Positions 7,770 to 18,029 of a stretch of 64,000 bases of DNA are shown here, piece after piece. Numbering within the stretch: position 1 is the stretch's first letter; every line of letters starts with the position of its first letter. The DNA is from Paulinella micropora (taxonomy: Eukaryota > Cercozoa > Imbricatea > Euglyphida > Paulinellidae): the NCBI GenBank assembly GCA_019918135.1, contig WBZZ01003702.1, forward strand, positions 62,001 to 126,000. The letters run 5' to 3'. Both the position numbers and the translations under genes were made by a program. The notes below the pieces were generated by a model. It was not told the DNA's origin. It did not search any database and saw only the letters and a program-made list of their open reading frames with translations.

Positions 7770-9246
7770 ATGCCTGTCCAATACGGAGGAGAACTAGTCC
7801 ATCAGACTAAGTGCTCACTGGTAAGTATGAATTAAGCAAACTTACCACCCGTGAAGGCTCGCAACCTGTCGCGCTTACTACTGCTGGTGGTATGGAAAAC
7901 ACATTTGAAATTCCTACTCGAACTTTGAACCTTGCGAGGAGTGTGTTGCGATTTACTTACACTCCGTCTGGTGCGGGGGGTGCGGGCCGCTACAATCGTA
8001 TCTATATGGATTGTCTGTCTATGATTAAAACTATTGAATTGCGAAGCCGAAGCGGGCAGTATCTGTGTAATCTTCAACATGTGGGGAACTACACTAAGGT
8101 GATATGGAAACCAGAAATGAAGTATGAAAAATTTATGGCACTTGAAAATCATGGTGCTGGTGTGGCTAGCGGTGCTATGCTTCAAAAGTGTAATGCAGGA
8201 AAAGTTGAAATTGGAACCGTAGCGGAAAGGCGGGCGATTACTACTGGTGGGACTTATGATGCTGTTAGGGATGCTATTCAAACATACTACAAAGTGCCTC
8301 TTGTTAATGCCCGTCGCCACGATGATACCGCTCTCGCAGATAGCACTGCTGGAAATTATAGTTTGGTAAATGTTCCTTTTGAGGAGGCTAAGTATTTTGA
8401 AGGCGGTGGTGATAATACTGCTACCCCTGTTATTAATGTTAAGTTTCCTTTGGGTATGTTGTTTGGCACTATTTTTGAACTGGATAAGACTATTGGATTT
8501 AATGAAATTTTGGATTTGCGGATTGTGTGGGCTGAAACCAACCGCTCTTCATTCTATGGCACTAATGCAAGTTCTATTTCAACTGGTGCTGCCGCTACGA
8601 CCTCTGGTGCTATCGTCTCTAACCCAAATCTATTCCTTGCTGTTGAGACTGACCCAAATGTCATCCTCGGCGTCCAGCAAAAGATGCTGGTGAAGGCTTT
8701 CCATTTAAGATTGAGTATCCTATCGCTTGGAAGCAGAGCCTCTCAACACAAAGTCAAAATTATGTTATTAAGATGAATCGCTCGCAGGGTGAAAGAATTC
8801 GTCGTATTTATACTTCAGCCTTTCAATTCACTGAGAGTGCTAATACTTCTTTTGATAATGACAACAGGGCAGATGCTAAAATTATTAGTTATTATACAAC
8901 ACTTGATGGGACACGCCTTCAACAATTTGACATTGACACATATGAGAATGAAGACTATATGATTTTGAAGGATAAGTTGAAGGGAAGTGCTATCCTAAAC
9001 AGCGACGTCTATCACTACAACTGGTTCCACGTAGATACTTGGGACAATAACCGCCCGCTGTGCGATAAGGACACCGACGGCTATGAGGTGAGCGGTTTGA
9101 GCCTAGACACTGAACGACGATATGAATTCGTTTCAAATACGAATGCTAATGCGAGCGGTGCAGGCGTAACTAATCTTAACCATTACACATTCGCCATTCT
9201 TCAACGAAGTGTGCTTGTTAAGGGAATTGAAATTTTGATGTCTTAA
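7770..9246 (+). pseudogene. PLV major capsid protein (double jelly-roll), three reading-frame segments
   Basis: The start MPVQYGGEL at 7770 matches MPTQHGGEL in the second copy. The frame breaks near 7800, resumes at 7811 (321-residue segment), breaks again near 8687 and finishes in the 8773-9246 frame. Segment features include TTAGG, a conserved IYMDCLS, LWKPEM-like and MLQKCNA blocks, ARRHDD, IEYPIAWKQSLSTQSQNYV spanning the second break, and a C-terminal FAILQRSVLVKGIEI. Total length near 490 codons fits PLV/virophage capsid proteins. The second break is one missing base at CAAAAGATG; an extra A would restore the frame, so an assembly error is possible. It lies downstream of the penton-like gene, the usual order. 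Confidence 0.78.
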
Positions 9247-9247
9247 T

Positions 9248-9409
9248 GATATTTTATTCAGATACTTCGTATCTTCATAAAACATCGAATGCCATTAAAG
9301 TAAAAAAAATTAATAGATTAAATAATTTTTCTCTTGTATAATAATATAGGAAGACGACGTTTGAGAATAAACGAGAATGCGTAGCACGAAGTGAAATTCT
9401 CAAATGTCC
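9248..9409. repeat. paired intergenic palindromes A4 (9248-9286) and B4 (9356-9409)
   Basis: A4 is the shortest form, GATATTTTAT with ATAAAACATC around the loop CAGATACTTCGTATCTTC, which has its own small hairpin. B4 has stem GACGTTTGAGAAT with ATTCTCAAATGTC and the GCGTAGCACGAAGTGA loop. The ATG of the next gene (9405) lies inside the B4 stem. The A4-B4 gap (about 70 bases) is AT-rich and longer than at other sites. Confidence 0.7.
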
Positions 9410-10702
9410 CACCAGAGAAACTTAATCGCAGAAAATCCTGACGGCGAATTTATAAATGTCAGCGTTGGATATGATGGTAATATTGAAACAAATAATTCAA
9501 AAACCGCTTTTGGCGAAGCAGTAGTAGATCAATTAACGCCAGTTTTACAATAAATCTTTCCATATACCATTAACACTAGGATATGGACAAAAACAGAAAC
9601 AAAATTGTCTGTGTCATTTTTGTATAATATGGCTGAATTGAAAACAACTGCTGATGCTACGGCAGATGCTAGACTGATAAGTAAAAGGAGAATAAAATAT
9701 AGAACTGGAATGGGTGTCCTAGCCCGATTTACTGCTCTATGGACGACGGATGATACAAAAGATTACTATTCATTTATTGGAATAGGAAATGACTTTAACG
9801 ATTGATTTTATTTTTACAAAAATCAAGCAGGAATGAATATCGCACATTGTGCGGGAGGTGCTGTAGATTATATTGACCAAGAAGATTGGGACGACCCTTG
9901 CGATGGAAATTATGCTATGCCAAACTTAGACTGGAGCAAAGGAAATGTATTTCAAATTCAATTTCAATATTTAGGTTTTGGTGCTATTAAGTTTTATATT
10001 GAAAATCCCATAACAGGATTATTTCAATTAGTTCATATGATTGAGTATGCGAATGCTAATCATGGTGTAAGCCTGCGAAATACAACATTACCTTTTACGG
10101 CAGTAATGAGAAATGATGCAAAGACTGGAATACAATCACTTAAAACAGCGAGTGCCAGTTTATTCATTGAAGGAACGAATACTATTAATACCAGCATAAC
10201 AAACGAAGTGGAAGGAAGTAAAGCAGCAAACACCACTGAAAGTCCTATTATTAGTATAAGAAACAAAGCAACATTTGATGCTGGCGGTGCTAATTTAACA
10301 AATTATTCAAATGTTTATCCAACTTTGATAAGTATTACAAATGAAGATACTAAGTCGAATGTTGTCAGAATGGTATTAAATGGAACACTAACTGGAGCAG
10401 GTTTTGCAGATGTTGATTCTAATTATTCAATTGTAGATACTGACACAAAGGCGAGTGCTATCGCAAACGGAACAATAATTTTTAAACTATATGTTAATTC
10501 TCAATCAACTCAACAAATCAATCTTAGAAGTTATGATATATACCTATCGCCGAGTGATGTATTAACTTTTACGCAGAAGTCTGTCTCTGCTGGTGGAGGA
10601 GGAAATATCAATATTATCGCTAACTTCGTTGAGGATCAATTGATATTTATGAGCAACGAAAGAAAAGAAAAACGATGTTTGAAAAACACACGGGAGCGTT
10701 AG
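9405..10702 (+). pseudogene. PLV virion-like beta-rich protein with one frameshift and two in-frame stops
   Basis: An ATG at 9405 is one base out of frame with the long frame that carries PENLIAENPDGEF and continues to 10702. In that frame there are stops TAA at 9551 and TGA at 9803, each flanked on both sides by coherent protein (FGEAVVDQLTPV / FPYTINTRIW; GIGNDFND / FYFYKNQAG). Downstream are GNVFQIQFQYLGFGAIKFYIENP and a long Thr/Asn/Ile-rich beta stretch ending near VSAGGGGNINIIANFVED. The last ~20 codons run into palindrome B5, so the true stop was probably earlier. The pattern resembles a virion-surface or fibre-base protein; I am not certain of the family. Confidence 0.55.
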
Positions 10703-10726
10703 CGGGAGTGTGGATTTTCAAATATC
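10674..10726. repeat. palindrome B5 (B element with only a half A remnant)
   Basis: GATGTTTGAAAAACACAC pairs with GTGTGGATTTTCAAATATC around GGGAGCGTTAGCGGGA. Upstream, only a GATATTTAT half-site (about 10642-10650) remains where an A element would be. The TGA of the minus-strand gene to the right lies in the outer stem, as at B1. Confidence 0.7.
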
Positions 10727-11143
10727 AATCAGATATATTTTTTTTACCGCATCTTTATTATTAAAATAAGGTTGTTGAATTAAATATTCAAGGTATGGTT
10801 TATCAATCTTAGCAACATCTTCAATTTTCATTTTTTTATACTTACCATATTGTAGAAAAATATCAGTTTCACTTTGTGCTATTTCTTCACCCACATTCAT
10901 TTTAATCTCTGTAATTCCAGTCTCTTTTAAATCAGTCTCCTTAAAAGTTGTGCTCTGCTCTTCGTCCAACACGTTTTCTAAAGGAATAACTGCTTTCACA
11001 TTGTCATCACGTGGTTTATATTGTTCATAGAAAGAAACAATGTCAGGCTTAGTCCATTTAATTGAAGGTTTCTTAATTTCGCTGTCAAGGCTCCATTTTT
11101 CAATTTCATTCAAGTAGTCTTGCTTGGTGCTCAAGTCTGTCAT
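10718..11143 (-). CDS. small PLV protein with C-terminal ExoX-C-like domain (paralogue 1)
   Basis: A 141-residue ORF starts at ATG 11143. Residues 1-60 contain KWTKPDIVSFYEQYKPRDD, then an acidic linker, and the last 45 residues have FLQYGKYKKMKIEDVAKID and PYLEYLIQQPYF. That ending matches the small 'FGKYKGK..dva..dp.YL.Wl' module found at the C-terminus of ExoX-type nucleases and in stand-alone viral proteins. No nuclease active site is present, so a nucleic-acid-binding accessory is the safest guess. The neighbouring gene upstream on the same strand is a paralogue, and both recur in the second PLV copy. Its stop lies in palindrome B5. Confidence 0.62.
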   Translation of the reverse strand: MTDLSTKQDYLNEIEKWSLDSEIKKPSIKWTKPDIVSFYEQYKPRDDNVKAVIPLENVLDEEQSTTFKETDLKETGITEIKMNVGEEIAQSETDIFLQYGKYKKMKIEDVAKIDKPYLEYLIQQPYFNNKDAVKKIYLIDI

Positions 11144-11171
11144 TGGTATATGTATAGTAAAATTTTATTTT

Positions 11172-11462
11172 TTATTGTAAATATTTTTTTACTTCACTTT
11201 TAATGTCTGTAAATTTCTCAAACCACGGCTGTTTCATAACCCATTCAAGGTATGGCTTATCAATAACCGCTACATCTTGAATTTTCTTACATTTATACTT
11301 ACCGAATGGAAAAATATCCCTTGGCTTACCTGCCCGTGCATTTTCAATCATTTGGATTTCGTCAGTAATTATCTTTTTAACATCGGTAAGAGAAAATGTT
11401 TCTTTTTTATTTTCAATAGAGAGTTTCTCAAACTTCTCACATAGTCTGGTGAGGGTGGTCAT
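11172..11462 (-). CDS. small PLV protein with C-terminal ExoX-C-like domain (paralogue 2)
   Basis: A 96-residue ORF starts at ATG 11462. The N-terminus is a helix (TRLCEKFEKLSIENKK), then DIFPFGKYKCKKIQDVAVID and PYLEWVMKQPWF, the same ExoX-C-like module as the next gene, which starts 28 bases downstream. The pair is probably one transcription unit. The start codon is preceded by a perfect 14-bp palindrome that is kept in the second PLV copy. Function is unknown; the location beside the DNA polymerase suggests a replication accessory role, which is an inference. Confidence 0.62.
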   Translation of the reverse strand: MTTLTRLCEKFEKLSIENKKETFSLTDVKKIITDEIQMIENARAGKPRDIFPFGKYKCKKIQDVAVIDKPYLEWVMKQPWFEKFTDIKSEVKKYLQ

Positions 11463-11463
11463 T

Positions 11464-11477
11464 AGTCTATATAGACT
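11464..11477. promoter_or_regulatory. 14-bp perfect palindrome AGTCTATATAGACT at the start of paralogue 2
   Basis: The palindrome lies one base from the minus-strand ATG. Its GTCTATATAGAC core is retained at 39209-39220 in front of the orthologous gene in the second copy, although flanks have drifted. It may be a promoter core (contains TATATA) or the binding site of a dimeric protein. Confidence 0.5.
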
Positions 11478-11526
11478 GGTAAAAAAATTTATTGAAAAAA
11501 ATTAATTATTTATTTACTTTTGCCTT

Positions 11527-14500
11527 TTAAAATCCGTAAGGTAGTGTAGAGAAATGGTTCTCTTTAATCGGCTGTATTACTCTTTTTGTGTAAGTAAATG
11601 AAAATATCTTTTTCAAATGTTCGGAGGTAATTGTTTTGTCTTTTTTGTTCCTCGTAATTTTGCTGTGGTTGTGTATTGCTACATTTCCATTCTCAGCCAC
11701 ATTCTTTGCTATGTGCTTTTCTCCTTCTGTATCCAATAATGCTTCTAATTCCTCATATGCTTTCTTTGATAGTTCTTCGTCCTTTATTCCCAGTCCATTA
11801 CTTATCACACTAAACATATTTACCAAGTTCAGTTTCCTGCAAGTGTCGTAGTTCATAGAAAAACCTTTCAGTTTCATTTTTGTTGTGCCGTCGTTTAGTA
11901 TGTAGCCGTAGGACTTCGGCCCCGAGCCCACAAATGTAGTTATCTTTCTGCTTACTTTTGTTTTTTTGTCTATTAGTTCGTCTGTCCATTGTCCTAATAA
12001 GTCGCCTGTCGGTATTGTTGTCTGTCCTTGTTTTTCATCAACTGAATATATTATGCTGTCTGTGTCGTGATATAATACCCTGTCTCCCGATCTATTCATC
12101 ATATCATACAATCTCATTTGTGCGTGTGCTGTTGTGAATAAAGCCACACATATGTTTGTGTTGTAAGGGTCTGACACTTTTTCGGGGTGTAGATTGTAGG
12201 ATAGTTCAAGGCATTCTTTATTTATCATATTGATTGAGATTTCGTTTATGTCTTTGTCATTTAGTATTTTGTATAATTTTGCCTCACTCCTGACGATTGT
12301 CGTCTGCGTCTTGTTGCTTTGTTGTCCAAACTTTCCCCACAGAGAATTCAGACATAGTTTTGCGACTGCCCTCCTTCCTTCATTCTTTTCTATTTTGCTT
12401 TTGTCCAACTTAATACCCTCTTTTCCTCATAGTCCTTTATGTAATTGTCTTTTTGTTCCTCCGTTTCCACATTTGACGGGTAGCCACTTGCCTCTTGCTT
12501 TACTTGTAGAAAGGTTTTTATGTAGTCTTTGAATAGTGTTGTTGTCTGTTGTTCCCAGTGCCACACCTCATAAACTTTAATGATATTATAACCTTTTTCC
12601 ATTGCTTTATAAATGAGTGGTGTTGCCCAAGTGCCTGTGAGTGCCCTATCTGTGTCGTTGTGCTCGCATTTGTCTTGTAGTTTTCCTTTCCACATTTATT
12701 ACATAAATAATACATCATCTTTCCTCTATCTTGACAGGGTAGGACAGGGTGAATTAGTCCCCTAGGCGGTAGCATTTTTACTTTGGCTAATCCAAATGCT
12801 GTCTTTTGATTTAACATTTGTAATGCATGTGTGTTTTTGATTACCTTATGATGTCCGAGAGGGTAGGGGTCATAAAACATAACAGACGGATAGAGTGAGC
12901 ATATGTCTATGTACTTGGCGTATTGTTGTTCATTCATTGCCCTCCAATATAAAGATAGAGCATTTGTCCTTCCCCCAAACATCGCGTGTCGTGGGTTGAT
13001 AGTCTCTTGCTCCATTAATGTCTCTTCTATGTTCCTTTTGAATTCCTGCCTTACTCTTATTCTGTTCCACTTACAACCCCATATTGTTATTAAATTATTC
13101 ACTTCATTGTGTTGCTTTATTAAAGTTTCCCGTCGTTTTGTTTCCTTGTATAATTGTCCAAATGTCTTATTAACGGATTGCTCTTTATTCATTTGATTGC
13201 CGTCATAACACTCAGGACACCCGTGCCAGTAGCACCCATGAAACTCATATGCAGTTTTTGTCTTCGGGGCATATCCGTCTAAGTATGCCTTACCTGCACC
13301 TTTTAAATGTATCATTTTTTCTTTCCATTTAATCCGTGCTGTATGGTTGTATTGTCTTTCTTCTCTCTGTATGATAGCCACTCCACGCACATACGGCTCG
13401 TTTTTGCTTTGTCTGTTCTGTGTGTTGGTATGACTGCTATGCTATCTGTCGGCATATAGATTGCTTTATATAATGCCATACAGGTAGATGCGATAGTTGT
13501 GTATTGGAAGGGGTCCATGCCAAATTCTAGAAAACTCTCTCTAAATTTCATACACCCCCTTCTCAATATATCCACATCACTATGACAATATGCTTCCATT
13601 TCTTTTTTGAAATCAAACACTTTGTCTTTTTGTTCTTCATACCATTTCAGAAATTCTTGTCGTTTATGATTTGAAAATGTGTTGTAGCCGTCATAGTCCT
13701 TGTCTGGTATTGCCCCTACATAATTTTGATTTGCCTCAGTATTGAAGAAGTGAGGGGAAAATCCTTTCTTTAATTCATCTAAACCAAAAGTCTCAGGGAA
13801 ATCAGACAGGGGCATAGTTAGGAAAGATAGACTATCAATAAACCTAATCTTGCCTACAGCCATCATCATAATCTTACCCCCTTGATATATGACAAATGGT
13901 GAAATGCCTTTTTCTATTAACCATTTAAGCACGAATTGACAATCATAACCCCTTGCATTATGTGCTATGAATGTGAAGTCCTTGTGTTGATTGCCAAATG
14001 CCCAATTACAAAACTCTTCTATGCTTTTGTGTATGATGGGTGTGCTGTCTGTGAAATACTGACTCTCTGAATGGTTAATGATATGTGTGCCTGTTTCTTG
14101 TGTTGCCTCAAAATCAAAGAACACATATTTATCAGAGGGTTTATATATTTCTTTTTGTTTTATATTACACCTATGCTCAAAGGGTTGTAGGATTTTACAA
14201 TTTTTACATTTGTCATAACCGCACTTATGTTCGCCTGTGTAAGTCTTAGAGCAGTTAAGACATTTCTTTTTGTTGTTGCATGTGGTGGCTGTGTGATTGT
14301 TGAAGCATTCATCATTCGGAAATTTACGATTACATTTTTCGCATTGTTTCCATTTTGTTATGTTGTTATACCCCTTACAGCCATCGGTAAGGCATATATT
14401 ACATTTCGCCACACAAGAATAATTATGCTCATAACCTTTCATACACTGCTCACAGAAGTTTCGTTTTGATAGGAAGGCCTTCATACTTGTTATGGTGTCG

Positions 14501-14967
14501 TAATGATTTTTGGTTTTGAGTATGTATATGTGTTTGTATGGTTGTTCCTTTTCATCTTTGAATTCAGTTTTATATATTATCTTGTCTGGGTGTTCAACAA
14601 TTGCTAGTATGTTGTATTTTATATGACTAGCAAACACATCTACCTCAGAAAGACCACATAAATCTTTTATGACACCGGCCTCCTCGTGTAATGTATTTGC
14701 CAGTTCGTCCTGTATCCTGCGCCCCCTCCTTATTTGTTCGTATTTGTTGTGTTTCTCTATCTTGGCTGTTGCCACAACGATAGCCCTTGCCAGACATATG
14801 TTGTCGTCATTGTTTATTTGAATCACTCCTTTCTTTTTGTAAATGTCCTCCTGTGTTATTGCTTTCAATCTAGCCCCTCCCTCTGGCATCCTCACTCCCA
14901 TAAAATTGAAATCAATCAACTCCATAGTTGCTCCTTCTTTGTCCATCCCGGTCACGCCGAGTCCCAT
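11527..14967 (-). pseudogene. PLV family B DNA polymerase (protein-primed type) in four frames
   Basis: Reading leftward from 14967: an N-terminal region, a Cys-rich zinc-binding stretch (about 14,450-14,150), then the exonuclease motifs FFDFEATQ (Exo I), FIAHNARGYD (Exo II) and YCHSDVDIL (Exo III). Polymerase motif A is DICSLYPSVM (near 12.88 kb), motif B AKLCLNSLWGKFG (near 12.34 kb) and motif C YHDTDSIIY (near 12.06 kb), with a GPKSYGY KxY element after it. The order and DTDS motif fit Polinton/PLV polymerases. Frames change near 13,320, 12,690 and 12,415. Each change is explained by one base missing next to an A-run, so the gene may be intact in the organism if these are assembly errors. 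It is divergent from the capsid module. Confidence 0.85.
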
Positions 14968-15449
14968 TGTGTTGAAGCTGCCCCCGTTTCGTTCATGCCG
15001 AATCCAATGCCATACCCGAATTGATACTTCTGGCTTTTAATAGCGTTATAGTGCCCTCTTGGTACGCTGTAGTCCCGGTCGCCCAGCCCAGAGGTAACGT
15101 AGGCAAGGAAAGGCTCCCCCGGACCTTTGCTACCCCCACCAAGGCCCCTCCACCTCTGACATATGTAGTTAGCTATGTAATTAAAGTTTCTGAATGCGGG
15201 GGGAAGATAGGCATTTATGATATTATAGTTATTAATATATTTTTTGTACATATGAAAAATACATGTGTTGAAAGGGTCTTCAATGAAAAAATCAATGAAA
15301 TATGTGATATAGTTCATATGAACCATAGCTTTAAAGTTAATGCTATATAAATTAAACAGTTTTTTTTTAAAAGCACTATAAAATATTATTGGGAAAATTG
15401 TTACCTTGGGAAATAAAACTTTACCTTGCTCACATTTGGATGATACCAC
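14952..15449 (-). pseudogene. Gly-rich possible N-terminal extension of the PLV DNA polymerase
   Basis: This minus-strand frame overlaps the polymerase start by 16 bases in another frame. Its last ~90 residues (AYLPPAFRNFNYIANYICQ, a GLGGGSKGPGEP stretch, then GYGIGFGMNETGAAS) look protein-like and run into the polymerase frame at MGLGVTGMDKEGA with one base out of register. The upstream half is AT-rich and probably not coding. Either the polymerase has an N-terminal extension interrupted by a frameshift, or a separate small gene ends here. Only the part below about 15,220 seems plausible as coding. Confidence 0.35.
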
Positions 15450-16150
15450 CTTCGGGTTTTTTAAATCTGATTATATTAATGTAAAATTTATTATGCATTA
15501 TTAGCTTTTAGTTAAAATTTTCAAAATCCGACAGGCGTAACAAACCTTTTGTAACTGCTTTGACTTCCTGCTGCGTTGCTTCGTAGTTAATGTCAGCGGC
15601 GGTAGAGAGTGCCACGGTCACGATGTTGTTTTTCTTTGTTTAAGTTTTATTTATTATCAAACCACTTAGAAACTAAGGCGTGTTTTATGAAATTTATTCA
15701 ATAGTTTAATATAATTTTAAAATTTTCAAAATTCTGAAAATGTAATTATTATTCAACAATATAAATCTAGTATTTTAATGTTTTCAAATCTAGTCACTTT
15801 TTTCACTTTGACTAATTATTATTAAATATTACCTGCACGTTGATTTAAAGTTATTGTATCTCTTTGGATACCACTTCCGTGTTATCTCTTTGAGACCTCT
15901 TCCATTCTATCTCTTCTGCTTCCCACTCAGGCTCTACTCGTGGCAAGTATTCTATCAAAACAGCGTTTGCGTAAAAATAAAGTTTCAACTGCTTTTAAAG
16001 ATGATTTTACAACTTAAATAAATATTATAAATCTGTAATGCTTATTGTAACAAGGTTTTTTATAATTTATATTTAAATTCAAAAATGTGACATTCAGAAT
16101 CCTCGTCTGCATACAGATTACAGTATGTGATTCGGAAGTTCCGACTCCGC
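15450..16150. other. AT-rich non-coding stretch at the right margin of PLV copy 1
   Basis: No long ORF is supported. A minus-strand open segment of about 40 codons at roughly 15,510-15,630 (ALSTAADINYEATQQEVKAV) looks protein-like but has no start and may be a gene fragment. The right boundary of the virus is not marked by any terminal repeat I could see. Confidence 0.4.
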
Positions 16151-16164
16151 GGTAAGTCACTGCA

Positions 16165-16187
16165 TTAACAACAACGACAACAACTAG

Positions 16188-16230
<43 letters not shown>

Positions 16231-16316
16231 CATACGACGACGACAATAACAACACGTACGACGACGACAACAACGCGTACGACAACGACGCGTACGATAA
16301 CGACAACGACAAAAAC

Positions 16317-16349
<33 letters not shown>

Positions 16350-16476
16350 GACAACGACAACAACAACAACAACAACAACAACAACATTTGGAATAGAAAT
16401 TTCCTTTTTGTTCGTAACGAATAAAAAAAAATCGCCTCCGGCGGCCGCTCTAGGCCGCGGGGCCCTCCTGCGGAGA

Positions 16477-16508
<32 letters not shown>

Positions 16509-16680
16509 TAACTTGTACAACAACAAACAACAACAACAAACAACAACAACAAACAACAACAACAAACAACAACAACAACAACGTTTTAAGTTTTATTATT
16601 ATTATTAAATTGAACAACAACAACAACAACATGTATGACAACAACAACAACAACAACAACAATATTAATTACATGATCAT
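16165..16680. repeat. (AAC)n microsatellite tract
   Basis: Nearly continuous AAC/ACG trinucleotide repeats are broken by a short unique piece at about 16,386-16,480 that includes a GC-rich palindrome (GCGGCCGC and flanks). The ORFs predicted on both strands are repeat translations. Confidence 0.9.
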
Positions 16681-16833
16681 ACAACTGTTTTATTATTATT
16701 ATTAAATTTTACATCATTTCGTGCCCATCCATCAGTACCACTCACTACTTCCAACAGTGTTTTTATTGTATTTTCTTTATGACGTTTAAATCGTGTTTTC
16801 TACTTATCACATACCTGGAACGAGCCCACGTAC

Positions 16834-17939
16834 TTATTGTTTCTTGTGTTTCTTGCGTCGGTTTTGATTCAAAGAACTTGCGCGTCGCTGGGTCCTCGAA
16901 GATGAAAATTGTGTTTCGGTCGAAGCAGTGCGCGTGTTTCGTGGCTGAAGTGTTGCTTGCTGCGTCTTACGTTGATTCTGTCTCACCCTCTCACGACCGC
17001 GGTGCACTGTGGTACGTTTATTTTTGTTAAGACTGTCGCTATTTTTCTTGTTGCGTCCAGTAGATGCAGGGACTGCTGATTTGTTTTCCTGGTGCGAGGA
17101 TGAGCGAGATGACCTGCGTGTTCTGCGGGCAGCTTCCTCGTCAGGGATCATGACAATCGACTGATAGTGGTTGTTGGAAGTCCACGCTACATGGATCACT
17201 CGTTGCCTGCCTGCATCTGTTATCGCACTGTCAATCACTTGCGGTACGTTACTTGTGCTTCTGCCTAACCAAATCCAAATGTTCACATCCAGGAGGCGGC
17301 CAGTCCACCATGCAGCTACCCAGTCTGCCCATTCGGTATAGCGTTGTTCTTGTTCATTCCATGTCAACATACGTTCCGCCCATGTGGCATAGGTTTCCCC
17401 CGTATCGGCACGAAATCGATTCGCAGCTTCTTCATCCTGAGAGTAATGCTCTAGAAACAGCGTCACCATACTTTCTCGTAGCAGGTTGCTTGTCCATCCT
17501 GTTTGTGGTGCCTGATGTATGTTCTGCATCACTGTGGTGCCTGATGTATGTTCTGCATCACTGCATGAAAGAAGCAGCTCCCGTCTGCCGGTACATGGAT
17601 GAGCCCGCGATCATGCATAGCTAGCAGCTGGCTGAGATGTTCAAGCCCTGCGCGGGACTCTTCTGCCTCCATCCGTGCTTTCTTCGCCACGTATTCTTGA
17701 CTCTTACGTAATTTCTTTGCCGCCTGGTGCATGACAGTCTGAACTCCATCGATTGCTGTCGCTCCCTTGACTACTTGCAGTTCCACTGCCGCAATGAAGT
17801 CTTCCACCACCTCCTCTATGGAAAGCCCTAGGAAATTAGAAGAAGAGTCTACCGGTGCGGTCACCTTTGACTGACTACTTCCATGTTGCGTCCCTGCAGG
17901 ATCATCAGGTTGTGACACTAAGTGCATACCCTGGACCAA
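16834..17939 (-). pseudogene. OTU-family cysteine protease, split by a 29-bp tandem duplication
   Basis: Two minus-strand ORFs (17939-17529 and 17532-16834) form one protein. The first ends with the OTU catalytic loop, VPADGSCFFHAVMQNI (Asp, Cys). The second carries WIWLGRST and the His motif SNNHYQSIV, then a Ser/Arg/Lys-rich tail. The break coincides with two tandem copies of a 29-bp unit (GTGGTGCCTGATG..., about 17,506-17,563). 29 is not a multiple of three, so the duplication shifts the frame. OTU domains are deubiquitinases and are also found in several transposon classes. It lies downstream of transposase-like remnants on the same strand, which suggests a transposon-encoded protein. Confidence 0.72.
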
Positions 17940-18029
17940 AAATAATGTCTGCTAGATCAACAGGATCAGTGTAGTTGTTGTCCTCAAAGTTTGCCAGCCC
18001 AGCAATGAGATGATTATATTCAGCAACCG

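Noticed and set aside
2145-9553. Reassignment of TAA/TAG to glutamine in the PLV or host
   Set aside because: The ATPase, basic virion protein, protease and capsid genes all end at TAA with palindromes or the next gene directly after, and the host transporter ends in TGA with ordinary codons. A few decayed codons are a simpler explanation.
1-15450. A retroviral-type (rve) or tyrosine integrase belonging to PLV copy 1
   Set aside because: None was found in either PLV region; the left end of copy 1 lies outside the window, so absence cannot be concluded.
16014-16662. Long ORFs of Val/Leu or Asn/Gln runs
   Set aside because: They are translations of the (AAC)n tract in several frames.
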